Assembly (NCBI RefSeq): GCF_002368095.1
Contig: NZ_AP018227.1
Span: 8,048,308-8,112,307 of the forward strand
DNA from: Calothrix parasitica NIES-267
GTDB lineage: Bacteria; Cyanobacteriota; Cyanobacteriia; Cyanobacteriales; Nostocaceae
Direction of reading: 5' to 3'
Length of the DNA: 64,000 nt
In this document: in pieces, positions 45,278-56,040 of the stretch
Position numbering within the stretch: position 1 is the stretch's first letter
Layout of the letters: every line of letters begins with the position of its first letter
Made by a program: the position numbers and the translations under genes
Notes under the pieces: generated by a model
What the model was told of the DNA's origin: nothing
Databases searched by the model: none
Seen by the model: the letters and a program-made list of their open reading frames with translations, nothing else

Positions 45278-48200
45278 TTACCGAACTAAACAGTAATCCT
45301 GAATTAGCTTCACATCTAAGTTAGTATTCTGTAGGGAACGAATAGCAGCAAGAGTTGCTTTTGCGCCTGCAATGGTTGTTAGCATGGGTATTTTGTAAGA
45401 TAAAGCCGTGCGTCGAATCAACCTACCGTCGCTTTGAGCTTCTTGACCGGAAGGAGTATTAATAATGAGTTGAATTTGACGATTTTTGATGGCATCGATA
45501 ACGTGGGGACGACCTTCGTGAAGTTTAAGTACTTGTTCTATATTTAATCCATTTTCTTGAAGCACTTTTCGGGTTCCGCTTGTTGCCATTACGGAAAATC
45601 CTAATTGAATAAATTCCTTAACTACTGGAACCGCAGCAGCTTTATCACGGTCGTTCATCGATACAAATACCGTGCCTTTTAAAGGTAAATGCTCTCCTGC
45701 GCCCATTTCGGCTTTTGCATAAGCCCTACCGAAGTCACTATCTATACCCATAACTTCACCAGTTGAGCGCATTTCTGGGCCTAGAATAGTATCTGTTCCT
45801 GGAAATTTATTAAATGGTAATACTGCTTCTTTTACAGCAATATGAGAGGGTATAACTTCTTCGGTAAAACCTAGTTCCTCTAAAGTTTTACCAGACATAA
45901 TCAAGGATGCTAGCTTTGCTACAGGTACCCCCGTTGCTTTAGAAACGAAGGGTATGGTACGAGAAGCACGAGGATTAGCTTCTAAAATGTAAACTTGTGG
46001 AGAATAGCTTTGAACTCCTACAATCGCAAACTGAACGTTCATTAATCCCACTACTTTTAAAGCTTGTGCCAGCTTGATAGTAGAAGTGCGAATTTGTTCG
46101 ATAATGGCTTGAGGCAAGGAAATTGTTGGTAGCGCACAAGCAGAATCTCCTGAGTGAATTCCGGCTTGCTCGATGTGTTCCATGATGCCGCCAATCACGA
46201 CTTGACCGGTGCTGTCGGCAATCGCATCTACATCAACTTCTGTAGCGTTTTCCAAAAACTTATCTATCAGTATGGGATGTTCTGGTTCTACCTGTACTGC
46301 AAAAGTCATGTATCGCTCCAGTTCCGCATCTGAGTAGACAATTTCCATTGCTCTTCCACCCAAGACGTAGCTCGGACGTACCACTACTGGATAACCGATA
46401 CGTTTAGCAACAACCAAAGCATCTTCATAGGTTCTAGCAATACCATTAGGTGGCTGGGTTATATCCAATTCCTGAAGAATTTTTTCAAATCGCTCTCTAT
46501 CCTCAGCTGCATCGATGGAATCGGGAGAAGTACCCCAAATTTGAGTTTGTATAGAATTTGAATTTTGTAAATATTCCTGTAAAGGTAACGCTAATTTTAA
46601 AGGTGTTTGTCCCCCGAATTGAACTATCATCCCCACTGGGTTCTCTGCTTCAATAATATTAAGAACATCTTCCTTAGTTAGCGGCTCGAAATAAAGACGG
46701 TCGCTAGTGTCGTAATCGGTAGAAACTGTCTCAGGATTTGAATTGACCATTATTGTCTCGTAACCCGCATCCTTGAGAGCGTAAGCAGCGTGACAGCAGC
46801 AATAATCAAATTCAATTCCCTGTCCGATACGGTTGGGACCTCCACCCAAAATCATCACCTTGGGTTTATCGGTTGGAATAATTTCGCTTTCTTGTTCGTA
46901 AGTAGAGTAATGATAGGGAGTAAAAGCCTCAAATTCCGCAGCACAAGTATCTACCGTCTTATAAACGGGAATAATTTCTAATTTCTGACGCGTTTCTCTA
47001 ACTGCATCTTCGGTGGTTTTGGTTGCAAAAGCAATTTGTTTGTCGCTAAAACCGTACTGTTTAACTTCGTACAACTGCTCTTTTGTCAACTGTTCTAAAG
47101 GAGTTCGCTTAATAAACTTTTCCACCTCTAGCAATTGCTGCATTTTATCCAAAAACCAGTGGTCGATGCCGGTCAGTTCGTAGATTTCCTCAATACTAAT
47201 CTTATGCTGCATAGCGTGACGCACCGCGAAAATTCGCTCTGGATTTGGCGTTCTTAACTGAGCGCGGATTTGTTCTCCAGAAGGCAATTTTTCTTGGCGA
47301 TCGCACCCCCAACCAGCGCGTCCGGTTTCCAGCGAGCGCAAGGCTTTTTGGAAAGATTCATTGAAAGTACGACCGATAGCCATTGCTTCCCCTACGGACT
47401 TCATTTGAGTTGTCAGCACCGAGGAAGAACCGGGAAATTTCTCAAAAGCGAAGCGGGGTACTTTGGTAACTACATAGTCAATTGTTGGCTCAAAAGATGC
47501 AGGGGTTTCCTTAGTAATATCATTTTTAATCTCATCCAAGGTGTAACCTACAGCTAACTTAGCCGCCATTTTTGCGATGGGAAAACCTGTAGCTTTACTA
47601 GCTAACGCAGAACTACGGGAGACTCGCGGGTTCATTTCAATGACAACAACTTCCCCAGTCACGGGATTGATAGCAAACTGGATATTAGAACCACCAGTTT
47701 CTACACCAATCTCGCGGATAATTTTAATCGCGATATCCCGCAAGCGCTGGTATTCTTTATCAGTGAGGGTTTGAGCGGGAGCGACCGTAATCGAATCTCC
47801 CGTATGAATGCCCATCGGGTCAATGTTTTCAATCGAGCAGATAATTACGACATTATCCGCTAAATCGCGCATTACTTCTAATTCATATTCTTTCCAACCC
47901 AACAAAGACTGGTCAATAAGAATTTGCGATACGGGAGAAGCATCAATACCTGCTTGCGCCATTTCTTCAAATTCTTCTTGATTGTAGGCAATACCACCAC
48001 CAGTACCGCCCATAGTAAAACCGGGGCGAATAATCAACGGATAGCTACCAATATCTTTAGCTATCACCCTAGCTTCTTCCAAAGAGGAAGCCGTACCGCT
48101 AGGACAAATTGCTACATCAATTCTTCCCATTGCATCGCTAAAAAGTTGCCTGTCCTCAGCTTTTTCAATTGCTGCTAACTTAGCCCCAATAAGTTCGACA

Positions 48201-48535
48201 CCGTATTTATCTAAAACACCATTTTTCGCCAGAGCAACAGCTATATTAAGAGCAGTTTGTCCTCCCATAGTAGGTAGTAAAGCATCCGGACGTTCCTTTT
48301 CGATGACTTTTTCTACCAATTCCGGCGTTAGAGGCTCAATATATGTACGGTCGGCCGTTTCTGGGTCGGTCATAATCGTAGCTGGGTTGGAATTGACCAG
48401 TACAACTTCGTAACCTTCTTCCTGCAAAGATTTACACGCTTGAGTTCCAGAGTAATCAAATTCACAGGCTTGTCCAATAATGATTGGGCCAGAGCCTAAT
48501 AATAAAATTTTTTGAAGGTCTTGACGACGAGGCAT
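45278..48535 (-). CDS. carB: carbamoyl-phosphate synthase large subunit
   Basis: The 1085 residues are the normal length. With CarA this subunit makes carbamoyl phosphate from bicarbonate, ATP and ammonia for arginine and pyrimidine synthesis. The two homologous ATP-grasp halves are clear: [22 protein letters not shown] at the N-terminus and [22 protein letters not shown] near residue 555, with [24 protein letters not shown] and [24 protein letters not shown] in the respective active sites. An MGS-like allosteric domain occupies the last ~140 residues. It is transcribed alone on the minus strand. Confidence 0.97.
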   Translation of the reverse strand: MPRRQDLQKILLLGSGPIIIGQACEFDYSGTQACKSLQEEGYEVVLVNSNPATIMTDPETADRTYIEPLTPELVEKVIEKERPDALLPTMGGQTALNIAVALAKNGVLDKYGVELIGAKLAAIEKAEDRQLFSDAMGRIDVAICPSGTASSLEEARVIAKDIGSYPLIIRPGFTMGGTGGGIAYNQEEFEEMAQAGIDASPVSQILIDQSLLGWKEYELEVMRDLADNVVIICSIENIDPMGIHTGDSITVAPAQTLTDKEYQRLRDIAIKIIREIGVETGGSNIQFAINPVTGEVVVIEMNPRVSRSSALASKATGFPIAKMAAKLAVGYTLDEIKNDITKETPASFEPTIDYVVTKVPRFAFEKFPGSSSVLTTQMKSVGEAMAIGRTFNESFQKALRSLETGRAGWGCDRQEKLPSGEQIRAQLRTPNPERIFAVRHAMQHKISIEEIYELTGIDHWFLDKMQQLLEVEKFIKRTPLEQLTKEQLYEVKQYGFSDKQIAFATKTTEDAVRETRQKLEIIPVYKTVDTCAAEFEAFTPYHYSTYEQESEIIPTDKPKVMILGGGPNRIGQGIEFDYCCCHAAYALKDAGYETIMVNSNPETVSTDYDTSDRLYFEPLTKEDVLNIIEAENPVGMIVQFGGQTPLKLALPLQEYLQNSNSIQTQIWGTSPDSIDAAEDRERFEKILQELDITQPPNGIARTYEDALVVAKRIGYPVVVRPSYVLGGRAMEIVYSDAELERYMTFAVQVEPEHPILIDKFLENATEVDVDAIADSTGQVVIGGIMEHIEQAGIHSGDSACALPTISLPQAIIEQIRTSTIKLAQALKVVGLMNVQFAIVGVQSYSPQVYILEANPRASRTIPFVSKATGVPVAKLASLIMSGKTLEELGFTEEVIPSHIAVKEAVLPFNKFPGTDTILGPEMRSTGEVMGIDSDFGRAYAKAEMGAGEHLPLKGTVFVSMNDRDKAAAVPVVKEFIQLGFSVMATSGTRKVLQENGLNIEQVLKLHEGRPHVIDAIKNRQIQLIINTPSGQEAQSDGRLIRRTALSYKIPMLTTIAGAKATLAAIRSLQNTNLDVKLIQDYCLVR

Positions 48536-48782
48536 AGTTTTTACCTTTAAATACGAGAATATGAATCCCGATTATTTTAAGTTTTTTATTGACCACTTAT
48601 ATTACTTATTCTCAAGATTTTTATTTTCATGATGAAACTTGTCGCTTAGGTGCCGTTAAAGCACTTTAATCAGAGGGTGTAACTCTACACCCCACAAGCA
48701 GTTGAATGGCTGTATAATATTTAACTTAATGAAAGAATATAAAATTATTAGACAATAGGATTTTCTGCTCTGAATTATTTTC

Positions 48783-48908
48783 AGGAATGGCCGCAATTGT
48801 CATAATATGCGGTTGGTGCGTGACACTGAATACCTTATTTCTACGTTCGGGTAGGAATCAAAGTGTCACAGCACCCTACGAGAGAATGTGCCAGTTGCGG
48901 CCATTCCT
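48783..48908 (+). repeat. ~125-bp palindromic element, copy C
   Basis: The ends AGGAATGGCCGCAA and TTGCGGCCATTCCT are perfectly complementary, and different in sequence from copy B. The inner arms GGTGCGTGACACT/AGTGTCACAGCACC are conserved. Confidence 0.85.
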
Positions 48909-49338
48909 AATTTTGTAAAGCCAAATAAATATGACAGGAGAGTAGAGAATAGGGCACTAAAGATAATTTTGGAGTCGGATAGGGTAATTTACCTTATCCA
49001 ATATAGTTATGTTTATATAAAGCCGACTTATTTACCGCAAGCAAAGCAAGAGATTTCAAAAATCGAAAAAACTAAACCTATAATTATCAAATTAGTAAAT
49101 TGTTGCTTAACTGTTTTATCAATTAAATTTTTATTGTTTAAAGGTATATCCTTTTTACATGTTGAGAAATAATCTTAATTAATTAAAATCAGAAGTTGAA
49201 TTAAATAAATATCTGATTGCCAAATATTGCTAGCACCAATTAATGAGAAGAATTCTCGCTTATCACCAAACCTTTATCAAAGCATCTATAAGTAATAATT
49301 AGAGTAAGGATAAGAAGTTTATTAGATATCAAATTAAA

Positions 49339-49373
49339 AATGGTAGAGAAATGACCGTGCATTCTCCACCATT
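49339..49373 (-). terminator. intrinsic terminator of dps
   Basis: AATGGTAGAGAA and TTCTCCACCATT pair (one G-T) around an 11-nt loop, followed on the minus strand by TTTTTAATTT. It lies about 75 bp after the dps stop. Confidence 0.7.
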
Positions 49374-49446
49374 AATTAAAATCTTGAGTTCAATAATAAA
49401 TTCTGCGTGCTTTTAAAAGCAGATAAACTTATTCTCTTCGATAAGA

Positions 49447-49998
49447 TTAGTTACTAGACTGAACAAATCCTAAAGTTAAGCTGTCTTTCGCGAGGAAGTG
49501 AGATAAATGATAAGCACGCTCTTCAGTTTTGAGAAGAATTTGTTCGTACAAAACTCTTGTTGCTCTATCACCTAAGCTCTCTGCCTGAGTAGCTTGACGA
49601 CGAATTACACCAATCATTGCTTGCTCTGCCTTCAAGTCGTTTTCTATCATTTGACGACAAGAGTAAATACCATCAGATTCTTGCTCAAAGCAGCATAATT
49701 CCGCCAATTTACTAAAAGAAGCAGCAGGAACACCACCAAGTCCGTTCAATCGCTCTCCAATTTCGTGGATATGTCCTTGTACTTCTTCATAGCAATCATT
49801 AAAAAAGTCATGTATGGAATAGAATTCCGAACCTTCTACAACAAAATGATGCTTTTGGTATTGAATGTATAAGGCTTGAAAACTAGCCAATACAACATTA
49901 AAACCTTCACAAACTGGCTCTGTTACGGTCTTATCAAGTAATACTGGATTGTCATAAACTTGACCAAAGTTTTGCAACAAAGTTTGTGTATCAGCCAT
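49447..49998 (-). CDS. dps: Dps-family ferritin-like protein
   Basis: The 183 residues form the four-helix bundle of Dps proteins, which oxidise Fe2+ with H2O2 inside a 12-mer and may coat DNA under stress. The ferroxidase region is recognisable as [40 protein letters not shown] in two parts (from about residue 50), with the conserved His, Asp and Glu positions. It is closest to the cyanobacterial DpsA group. GGAG precedes the ATG and a terminator follows, so it is monocistronic. I see no clear peroxide or iron regulator box upstream. Confidence 0.88.
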   Translation of the reverse strand: MADTQTLLQNFGQVYDNPVLLDKTVTEPVCEGFNVVLASFQALYIQYQKHHFVVEGSEFYSIHDFFNDCYEEVQGHIHEIGERLNGLGGVPAASFSKLAELCCFEQESDGIYSCRQMIENDLKAEQAMIGVIRRQATQAESLGDRATRVLYEQILLKTEERAYHLSHFLAKDSLTLGFVQSSN

Positions 49999-50722
49999 TG
50001 TTCTCCTCGCTTATTATCTCTGATTAGCAGTCTGATTTGCTAACTGCTTATTTTTTATATCTTAACATCATAAAACATTATTTTTTTCTGTCAAATTTTA
50101 TATTTTTTGAAATTTTAATTTCATTTTTTTTAAATTTTACTAATAATAAATATATTCTCATAGTCCTTATTGACATCTTTTATCTAAATGAAGTCAACAT
50201 AATATAAAGCTGCTTTTAAATTCTCCACATTTCAAACCTCGTGTATATCAAAACAAACTAAGTTTCACGCTAAAAATATAGATTTTTCAATTTAATAGGA
50301 ATACTTATAGATAGAAACTAGCAAAAACTTATTCTAAGATAGCTAGTATTTTTCTTCTTTCAAGCCAAATTGGCAGATTTTATTAGCAATGGGGTTGAGG
50401 AATCAAATTAAAGAAGGGATATTTATTTAAGTAGCGAGTCAAGAGCTTCAAGTTGGAATGGAAAGTTAAATTTGTAAGACGTTGTATAAATAATTCATTC
50501 ACGAAATTTTCATGCACTTAATTTTTATAGTCTTAGCAACCCGTCCGGGTCGAGTAGCAAGTATTTAAGAATTAAGCACTTACTGATTACTTGCTACTCG
50601 CTACTTACTACTTGCTACTTGCTACCTACTCCCCTCACTCCTCATTAATCGTGAGAAATTTTTATTTTTTTTCAAAAGTTACTGAGAAATGTTTGCATTT
50701 AACTTATAATTGTTAGAGAATC
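49999..50722. other. intergenic region with TACTTGC/TACTCGC repeats
   Basis: An AT-rich spacer between divergent genes. At 50575-50630 there is a tandem CTACTCGCTACTTACTACTTGC-like run, with weak complementarity to AAGTAGCGAGTCAAGAG near 50430. It should hold the dps promoter. Confidence 0.5.
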
Positions 50723-50794
50723 TTGATTGCAAAGTTAAAGCGACAATTACTGCTTAGCTGCTGCAAGTTTATTGCACTTAGAGGATACCTCCGC

Positions 50795-51052
50795 ATGAAA
50801 TCGTTTGATTCGCTATCGCAAACAAAACACGTCGTTGAGGTGAGTTGGGCAGACCGTTGGCAAGTTTATAAACGGTTGCAGGAACTACATATTCCTTCTT
50901 GGTGTGGTAGTAATCAACCTTTGACAGTTGAAATTACGAATACTGAAGCTGCTATTCAACTTTGGAGCGTAATGCGACAGCTAAATGCTTCTCGTCAAGA
51001 CTTAATCTGTACTCTTAAGGAGTGCTTATATTATCGTCCTCGTCACCTGTAG
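50795..51052 (+). CDS. small conserved cyanobacterial protein, 85 aa
   Basis: The start at 50795 is supported by GAGGA nine bases upstream; an in-frame upstream start at 50723 has none. The protein has the core HVVEVSWADRWQVYKRLQELHIPSWC and ends LICTLKECLYYR. It is mostly alpha/beta by pattern, with no signal or membrane segment. I believe similar small proteins occur in other filamentous cyanobacteria, but no function is known to me. The ferredoxin-like gene follows 100 bp downstream on the same strand. Confidence 0.7.
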   Translation: MKSFDSLSQTKHVVEVSWADRWQVYKRLQELHIPSWCGSNQPLTVEITNTEAAIQLWSVMRQLNASRQDLICTLKECLYYRPRHL

Positions 51053-51154
51053 TTAACTTGATACTGCTACTCAAATTAGAGGATTATCTAAGCGAAAATC
51101 CTTGCTGTAAGACTCACTTTGCATGACTTCGTTGTACAGAATTGGTTTAAAATC

Positions 51155-51796
51155 ATGAGAAAATCTCATCGTCAAGAAAAATCTGAATTTTGCCTGGAAG
51201 GACGATTTTTAGATTTCGTAATTAAAGATGGTTATAAGCTCAAAGGTTTGCTGCTAGGAACTTCTGAAGGCGAACGTTATGTCAAATTAGCAAAACATTT
51301 AAGACATACTTTTGATTTACGTCTACCACCAGGAACTTGGTTGCAGGTTGTCGGTGAAAAGAAGTATGACCCCAAAACTGGTGAAGTTAAATTAAAAGCC
51401 GAGCGAGCAATGGCTTGTAGACAGGAAGTTCAAATTACAGCAGAGGTGGTTCCTGCACCTGTTGATAAAACTAAAGAGAATAAAAAAGAGAAATCGGCGA
51501 AAGGTAATACTATATTAGTGTGTCAGAAATCTAGCTGTATGAAACGCGGTGGTAAAAAGCTTTGTCAGGCTTTAGCTGCTTCTATCAGCGAGCGTGGATT
51601 AGAAGACCAGGTGAACATCAAAGGTACTGGCTGCATGAAAAAATGTAAAGCAGGACCTAATTTGATAATGCCAGATAAAACTCGTTACACCAAAATACAG
51701 GCAGAGCAAGTATCAACCCTAATGGACAAGCATTTCGGGACCAAAGAGCAAGTAGAAATTCCGATACCAGAATCGGTCAATCTGAATAGAATGTAA
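51155..51796 (+). CDS. thioredoxin-like 2Fe-2S ferredoxin domain protein
   Basis: The 213 residues have a first half (1-115) with a small beta-rich domain (FCLEGRFLDFVIKDGYKLKGLLL, GTWLQVVGEKKYDPKTGEVKLKAERAM). It is followed by a charged linker and a C-terminal thioredoxin-like [2Fe-2S] domain (about 133-205). The cluster ligands are Cys in LVCQKSSCMKRGG and in GTGCMKKCKAGP. Such domains occur in Shethna-type ferredoxins and NuoE/HoxE; here it is a stand-alone, probably cytosolic electron carrier or sensor. The start at ATG 51155 is preferred over an in-frame TTG at 51119. Confidence 0.85.
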   Translation: MRKSHRQEKSEFCLEGRFLDFVIKDGYKLKGLLLGTSEGERYVKLAKHLRHTFDLRLPPGTWLQVVGEKKYDPKTGEVKLKAERAMACRQEVQITAEVVPAPVDKTKENKKEKSAKGNTILVCQKSSCMKRGGKKLCQALAASISERGLEDQVNIKGTGCMKKCKAGPNLIMPDKTRYTKIQAEQVSTLMDKHFGTKEQVEIPIPESVNLNRM

Positions 51797-51891
51797 AGTG
51801 GATAACATTAATGCAAGAATTTACTAAAAAGCTTGCAGGAAATAGTTTTAATATACTTGTAATTCTTGATAAGTATTTTCAACTACAAAAG

Positions 51892-51919
51892 CTCGGTTTG
51901 TTAAGTCAACCGGGTTTTT
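51892..51919 (+). terminator. intrinsic terminator after the 2Fe-2S gene
   Basis: The CTCGGTT/AACCGGG stem (one T-G pair) with a 9-nt loop is followed by TTTTT, about 95 bp after the stop codon. Confidence 0.7.
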
Positions 51920-52192
51920 ATGGTTTTTATCATGATTTAAGCGAAAATCATCCTCGCGAAAAAATCAATCTATGATAGGAACAACCACCAGTTGATGGTT
52001 CAACTCATGACTTCCCCGGTATTAAATAGAAACTTCGTTCAAATTTTTTATGTTCTGCTGTAGGATGTCAGTTGGGAACAGTTAGAGCAACATTCCCGAT
52101 TTGATTTTAGAAAGTTTAGGAATATTTAGAGCAATTGAATTCATAACTTTTATAAATTAGTATCTACTATAAAATTCCAAATTTAACAATAA

Positions 52193-52213
52193 AGACGTAG
52201 CATTGCTACGTCT
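52193..52213 (-). terminator. intrinsic terminator of uvrB
   Basis: The 9-bp stem AGACGTAGC/GCTACGTCT with a 3-nt loop lies 10 bp after the uvrB stop. The same hairpin sequence follows the RPI-repeat gene at 54956. Confidence 0.65.
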
Positions 52214-52222
52214 CTAAAATTT

Positions 52223-54226
52223 TTAATTCCTTCCCACCAATTTATCTCTTAAGCTTTTAATTCTATCTCTAAGTTTTGCTGCTTCTTCAAATTGTAAATT
52301 CTTTGCAGCATCTTTCATTTGTGCTTCTAAATTATTAACTAATTGCGGAATATTTTCCAAGGGTATTTCATCAACATACTCGTCTACCACTTCTAAATCC
52401 TGTGCATTCAATCGTCGGGAAACTTCTAAGAAAGAGAGAATTGCATTGCTAGATTTCTTCTTGACAATCGGCTGCGGTGTAATATTATGCATTTTATTAT
52501 ATGCAGTTTGAATACCGCGACGACGTTCGGTTTCATCGATAGCTTTTATCATACTATCGGTCATTTTATCGGCATATAAAATAGCTTGCCCTCTAATGTG
52601 ACGTGCTGCTCTACCAATAGTTTGAATTAAAGAACGCTCCGCACGTAAGAATCCTTCTTTATCAGCATCTAAAATTGCGACTAAAGAAACTTCAGGTAAA
52701 TCCAAACCTTCTCGCAATAAGTTAACACCAACCAATACATCAAAGACACCATCGCGTAAATCTTGAATAATTTCGATTCTTTGAATCGAATTGATTTCAG
52801 AATGTAAATACCTAACTCGAATACTATTATCCTCTAAATACTCCGTTAAATCTTCAGCCATGCGCTTCGTTAACGTAGTAATCAAAACTCGTTCGTTGAG
52901 GTCTACTCTGTCTTTGATTTCACCTAGTAAATCATCTATTTGACCATCAGTAGGTCGTACAATTACTTCTGGGTCAATTACTCCAGTCGGTCTGATAATT
53001 TGTTCGGCTATATTGTCTTCAGATATTTCTAATTCCCAATTACCAGGAGTCGCTGAAACGAAAATACATTGATTTACTTTTTCCCAAAATTCTTCAGCTT
53101 TTAAAGGACGATTATCAGCAGCGCTGGGAAGACGAAAACCATGCTCAATTAAAACTTTTTTTCTGGCTTGGTCGCCATTATACATCCCGCGAATTTGAGG
53201 AACGGTAACGTGAGATTCATCAATTACCAACATCCAATCTTTGGGAAAATAATCAATCAAACATTCTGGAGGTTCTCCAGCTTTTCTTCCTGCTAAATGA
53301 CGGGAATAGTTTTCTACACCGTTACAATAACCGACTTCCCGCAACATTTCTAAATCGTAGCGACAACGCTGGTCTATACGCTGTGCTTCTAATAATTTAG
53401 TCGCTTCTTCTAATTCTGCTTTACGTGCTTTTAATTCTGCATCAATATCCGCAATAGCTACTTCTAACCTGTCTTTTGGTGTAACAAAGTGACGAGCGGG
53501 GTACAGATTAACTGCTGGTAAACTTTGCAGGATTTCACCGGTAACCGGGTCAATATAACGAATCGCATCTATTTCGTCACCAAAAAACTCGATGCGAATA
53601 ATTCTATCTTCGTATGCTGGCCCAATTTCCAGTACATCACCGCGAACCCGAAACTTTCCCCGACCCATTTCAATATCGTTGCGGCTGTATTGAATTGATA
53701 CTAAAGCCCTGAGTATTTCCCGCTGGTCTACTTCCATCCCCACTTGAAACGGAATTGCAGCATTTAAATACTCTGTAGGCATCCCTAAACCGTAAATACA
53801 GCTAATAGAGGCAACAACAATTACATCCTTACGCTCAAACAAAGACCTGGTTGCGGAATGTCGCAACATATCAATTTCGTCATTAATTTGAGCCGTTTTT
53901 TCTATATAAGTATCGGTAACGGGAATATAAGCTTCTGGTTGGTAATAGTCGTAATAACTAATGAAGTATTCCACCGCATTATTAGGAAAAAACTCGCGCA
54001 ACTCGTTACAAAGTTGTGCAGCAAGAGTTTTATTATGTGCCAAAACAAGAGTGGGTTTACCTATTTTTTCTATCACCCTGGCAATGCTGTGAGTTTTACC
54101 CGTACCAGTTGCACCTAAAAGCGTTTGATAGCGATTTCCTGTTTCAATAGTTTCCACAAGCTGCTTAATAGCCTTGGGCTGGTCACCTGTGGGTTCAAAA
54201 GGAGCTTTTACTAAAAATTTTTCCAT
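52223..54226 (-). CDS. uvrB: excinuclease ABC subunit B
   Basis: The 667 residues form the DNA-damage-verifying helicase-like subunit of nucleotide excision repair, loaded by UvrA and recruiting UvrC. It has Walker [13 protein letters not shown], the beta-hairpin region [12 protein letters not shown], the DEAD-like LVIDESHVT, helicase motifs [18 protein letters not shown] and QTIGRAARH, and a C-terminal UVR motif ([18 protein letters not shown]). I begin at the ATG of [20 protein letters not shown], the usual UvrB start; an in-frame ATG 51 bp upstream would add an atypical extension. Confidence 0.97.
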   Translation of the reverse strand: MEKFLVKAPFEPTGDQPKAIKQLVETIETGNRYQTLLGATGTGKTHSIARVIEKIGKPTLVLAHNKTLAAQLCNELREFFPNNAVEYFISYYDYYQPEAYIPVTDTYIEKTAQINDEIDMLRHSATRSLFERKDVIVVASISCIYGLGMPTEYLNAAIPFQVGMEVDQREILRALVSIQYSRNDIEMGRGKFRVRGDVLEIGPAYEDRIIRIEFFGDEIDAIRYIDPVTGEILQSLPAVNLYPARHFVTPKDRLEVAIADIDAELKARKAELEEATKLLEAQRIDQRCRYDLEMLREVGYCNGVENYSRHLAGRKAGEPPECLIDYFPKDWMLVIDESHVTVPQIRGMYNGDQARKKVLIEHGFRLPSAADNRPLKAEEFWEKVNQCIFVSATPGNWELEISEDNIAEQIIRPTGVIDPEVIVRPTDGQIDDLLGEIKDRVDLNERVLITTLTKRMAEDLTEYLEDNSIRVRYLHSEINSIQRIEIIQDLRDGVFDVLVGVNLLREGLDLPEVSLVAILDADKEGFLRAERSLIQTIGRAARHIRGQAILYADKMTDSMIKAIDETERRRGIQTAYNKMHNITPQPIVKKKSSNAILSFLEVSRRLNAQDLEVVDEYVDEIPLENIPQLVNNLEAQMKDAAKNLQFEEAAKLRDRIKSLRDKLVGRN

Positions 54227-54481
54227 AACAGCTTGTGACACCTTTAACCTATTCAATGGTAGCGAATAGTGCCACATTCGGAACCTTGAATGTAAATCTA
54301 AAAAATAGAATTTATATACATTTATCTTTACAATCCTTAATCCTCAATATTGACTTATGTCTCATTATTGAAGATACTTATACCTATAGAAGGTTTTTTA
54401 AAGTTACAATTAGTGAATAAAAGTAAATTTTTACTTTACTAAGCATAGTTAAATTCATTTATTTATTAGAGGTATAAGATT

Positions 54482-54910
54482 ATGACCGTCAGCAGTAATG
54501 GTAGAAGAACCAGTACTCGGCAAAGACGAGCCAAAACTGGAGCGCAACCCAGTACAAAACTAGAAAATATAAAAGGTGAAAGCGTGAGTACAGATAACAG
54601 CGTGAGTACAAATAATAAAGTTGCAAAGGAAGAGTCCGCAAAACAAGAAGTCACTGGAACCCTTGCTCTACCGGGTCAGCGTCCTATCACTAGCAGCGAT
54701 TTGCAAGTAGTTGAGACTATGAACATTATGGGAATCCGTCCCATTACAGCAAACAAGATGCAAGTTACTGATACTATTAATTTATCTGGAATTCGTCCCA
54801 TTGCTAAAAGCGATTTGGTGGTTTCGGAAACTTATTCCGTTATGGGTAATCGTCCGGTAGCATCCAACGAAATTGATGATAGTTTTTCTTTGATGGGTTT
54901 CTTGGATTAA
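54482..54910 (+). CDS. repeat protein with four G-x-RPI units, function unknown
   Basis: The 142 residues have a basic, Ser/Thr-rich N-terminus (NGRRTSTRQRRAKTG). Four ~20-residue repeats follow from about residue 62: LPGQRPITSSDLQVVETM, IMGIRPITANKMQVTDTI, LSGIRPIAKSDLVVSETY and VMGNRPVASNEIDDS, ending SLMGFLD. The N-terminus looks disordered; the repeats could form a small beta structure. There is no signal peptide. It is divergent from uvrB and followed by its own terminator. I recall similar RPI-repeat proteins in other cyanobacteria, but know of no function. Confidence 0.8.
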   Translation: MTVSSNGRRTSTRQRRAKTGAQPSTKLENIKGESVSTDNSVSTNNKVAKEESAKQEVTGTLALPGQRPITSSDLQVVETMNIMGIRPITANKMQVTDTINLSGIRPIAKSDLVVSETYSVMGNRPVASNEIDDSFSLMGFLD

Positions 54911-54955
54911 ATTTGCTTGCAATTTGATTAACTAGTTTTAATACGCATTTTGATG

Positions 54956-54978
54956 GAGACGTAGCAGTGCTACGTCTC
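54956..54978 (+). terminator. intrinsic terminator after the RPI-repeat gene
   Basis: The perfect 10-bp stem GAGACGTAGC/GCTACGTCTC with a 3-nt loop lies 46 bp after the stop codon. Confidence 0.7.
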
Positions 54979-55023
54979 TACATTGTTTAAAATTTATAAG
55001 ATAATAGTTAAAAATAAAAAATT

Positions 55024-55048
55024 CCCTCCACTAATTTTAAGAGGAGGG
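55024..55048 (-). terminator. intrinsic terminator of rpe
   Basis: The CCCTCC/GGAGGG stem is followed on the minus strand by AATTTTTTATTTTT, about 50 bp downstream of the rpe stop. Confidence 0.7.
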
Positions 55049-55094
55049 TGTATCAGGTGATGGGAATATTTAATTAACGATTATTAACAATTAG

Positions 55095-55805
55095 TTATGA
55101 AGCTTTTGGTAAATCTTGTGCGGGACGTTTACTATTACGAATACCTTCAATAGCTTCTTTGTAACTCTTAGCTTTGAAGACTGCCGAACCTGCAACAATT
55201 GCATTTGCACCAGCTTCTAAAACTTGCCAGGTATTGTTAACTTTAAGTCCACCATCAACTTCAATCCAAGGGTCAAGTCCGCGCTCGTCGCACATCTGAC
55301 GTAGCTTACGAATTTTTGGTAAAACTCCAGGAATAAAGCTTTGACCACCAAAACCAGGGTTAACACTCATTATCAACACTAAATCGCACAAATCCAGACA
55401 GTATTCAATCATGTCTAAAGATGTACCAGGGTTTAATACAACTCCTGCTTTTTTTCCAAGCTCTTTGATTTGTCCTAAAGTACGATGCAGGTGAGGAGAA
55501 GCATTATGTTCGCAATGAACGTAAATATGGTCAGCACCAGCTTTAGCAAAATCCTCTACATACTTTTCTGGTTCCACAATCATCAAGTGGACATCCAAAG
55601 GCTTTTGAGTCACAGGACGAAGTGCTTCCACAATCAAAGGACCTATCGTTATATTAGGTACAAAACGGCCATCCATTACATCAATGTGAATCCAATCAGC
55701 TCCGGCTTCATCTATGGCACGAACCTCGTCCCCGAGACGGCTAAAATCCGCTGACAGGATGGATGGAGCGATAACAACGGGTTTTTTATTATTTTTATTG
55801 ATCAT
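55095..55805 (-). CDS. rpe: ribulose-phosphate 3-epimerase
   Basis: The 236 residues form a TIM barrel that interconverts ribulose 5-phosphate and xylulose 5-phosphate in the Calvin cycle and pentose phosphate pathway. Metal and catalytic motifs are visible: [57 protein letters not shown] and [11 protein letters not shown]. The length is normal. Confidence 0.97.
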   Translation of the reverse strand: MINKNNKKPVVIAPSILSADFSRLGDEVRAIDEAGADWIHIDVMDGRFVPNITIGPLIVEALRPVTQKPLDVHLMIVEPEKYVEDFAKAGADHIYVHCEHNASPHLHRTLGQIKELGKKAGVVLNPGTSLDMIEYCLDLCDLVLIMSVNPGFGGQSFIPGVLPKIRKLRQMCDERGLDPWIEVDGGLKVNNTWQVLEAGANAIVAGSAVFKAKSYKEAIEGIRNSKRPAQDLPKAS

Positions 55806-55959
55806 GGCTAGTGGGTCTTAAAGCGTCCTATTCTGTATGCATTGTAACAAAATATTGAGATTTTTCTCATTAAAAAACAAAAATTAAATTTTCGTAATAG
55901 AAATTTGGGAATTGGGGATTTGTAATTGGGAATATGTAATAGCTCCTAATTCATTGTTA

Positions 55960-56010
55960 ACTTAAATCCAAAATCCAAAATCCAAAATCTAAAATCTAAA
56001 ATCTAAAATT
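55960..56010. repeat. CCAAAAT/CTAAAAT heptamer tandem repeat
   Basis: About seven tandem heptamers (AATCCAA, AATCTAA) lie just upstream of the subtilase gene. They are of the same class as 8440-8515. Confidence 0.75.
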
Positions 56011-56040
56011 GTTTAGCAGCTAACCACCAACAACTACCTT

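Larger units (their letters stand above)
48536..49446. other. intergenic region upstream of carB
   Basis: It contains palindrome copy C (48783-48908) and the dps terminator (49339-49373). The carB promoter should lie within the first 200 bp. No gene was accepted; a 94-codon plus-strand frame starts inside the palindrome and is judged spurious. Confidence 0.5.

Noticed and set aside
48888-49172. 94-codon plus-strand ORF
   Set aside because: It starts inside palindrome copy C; the composition is AT-driven and no family is recognised.
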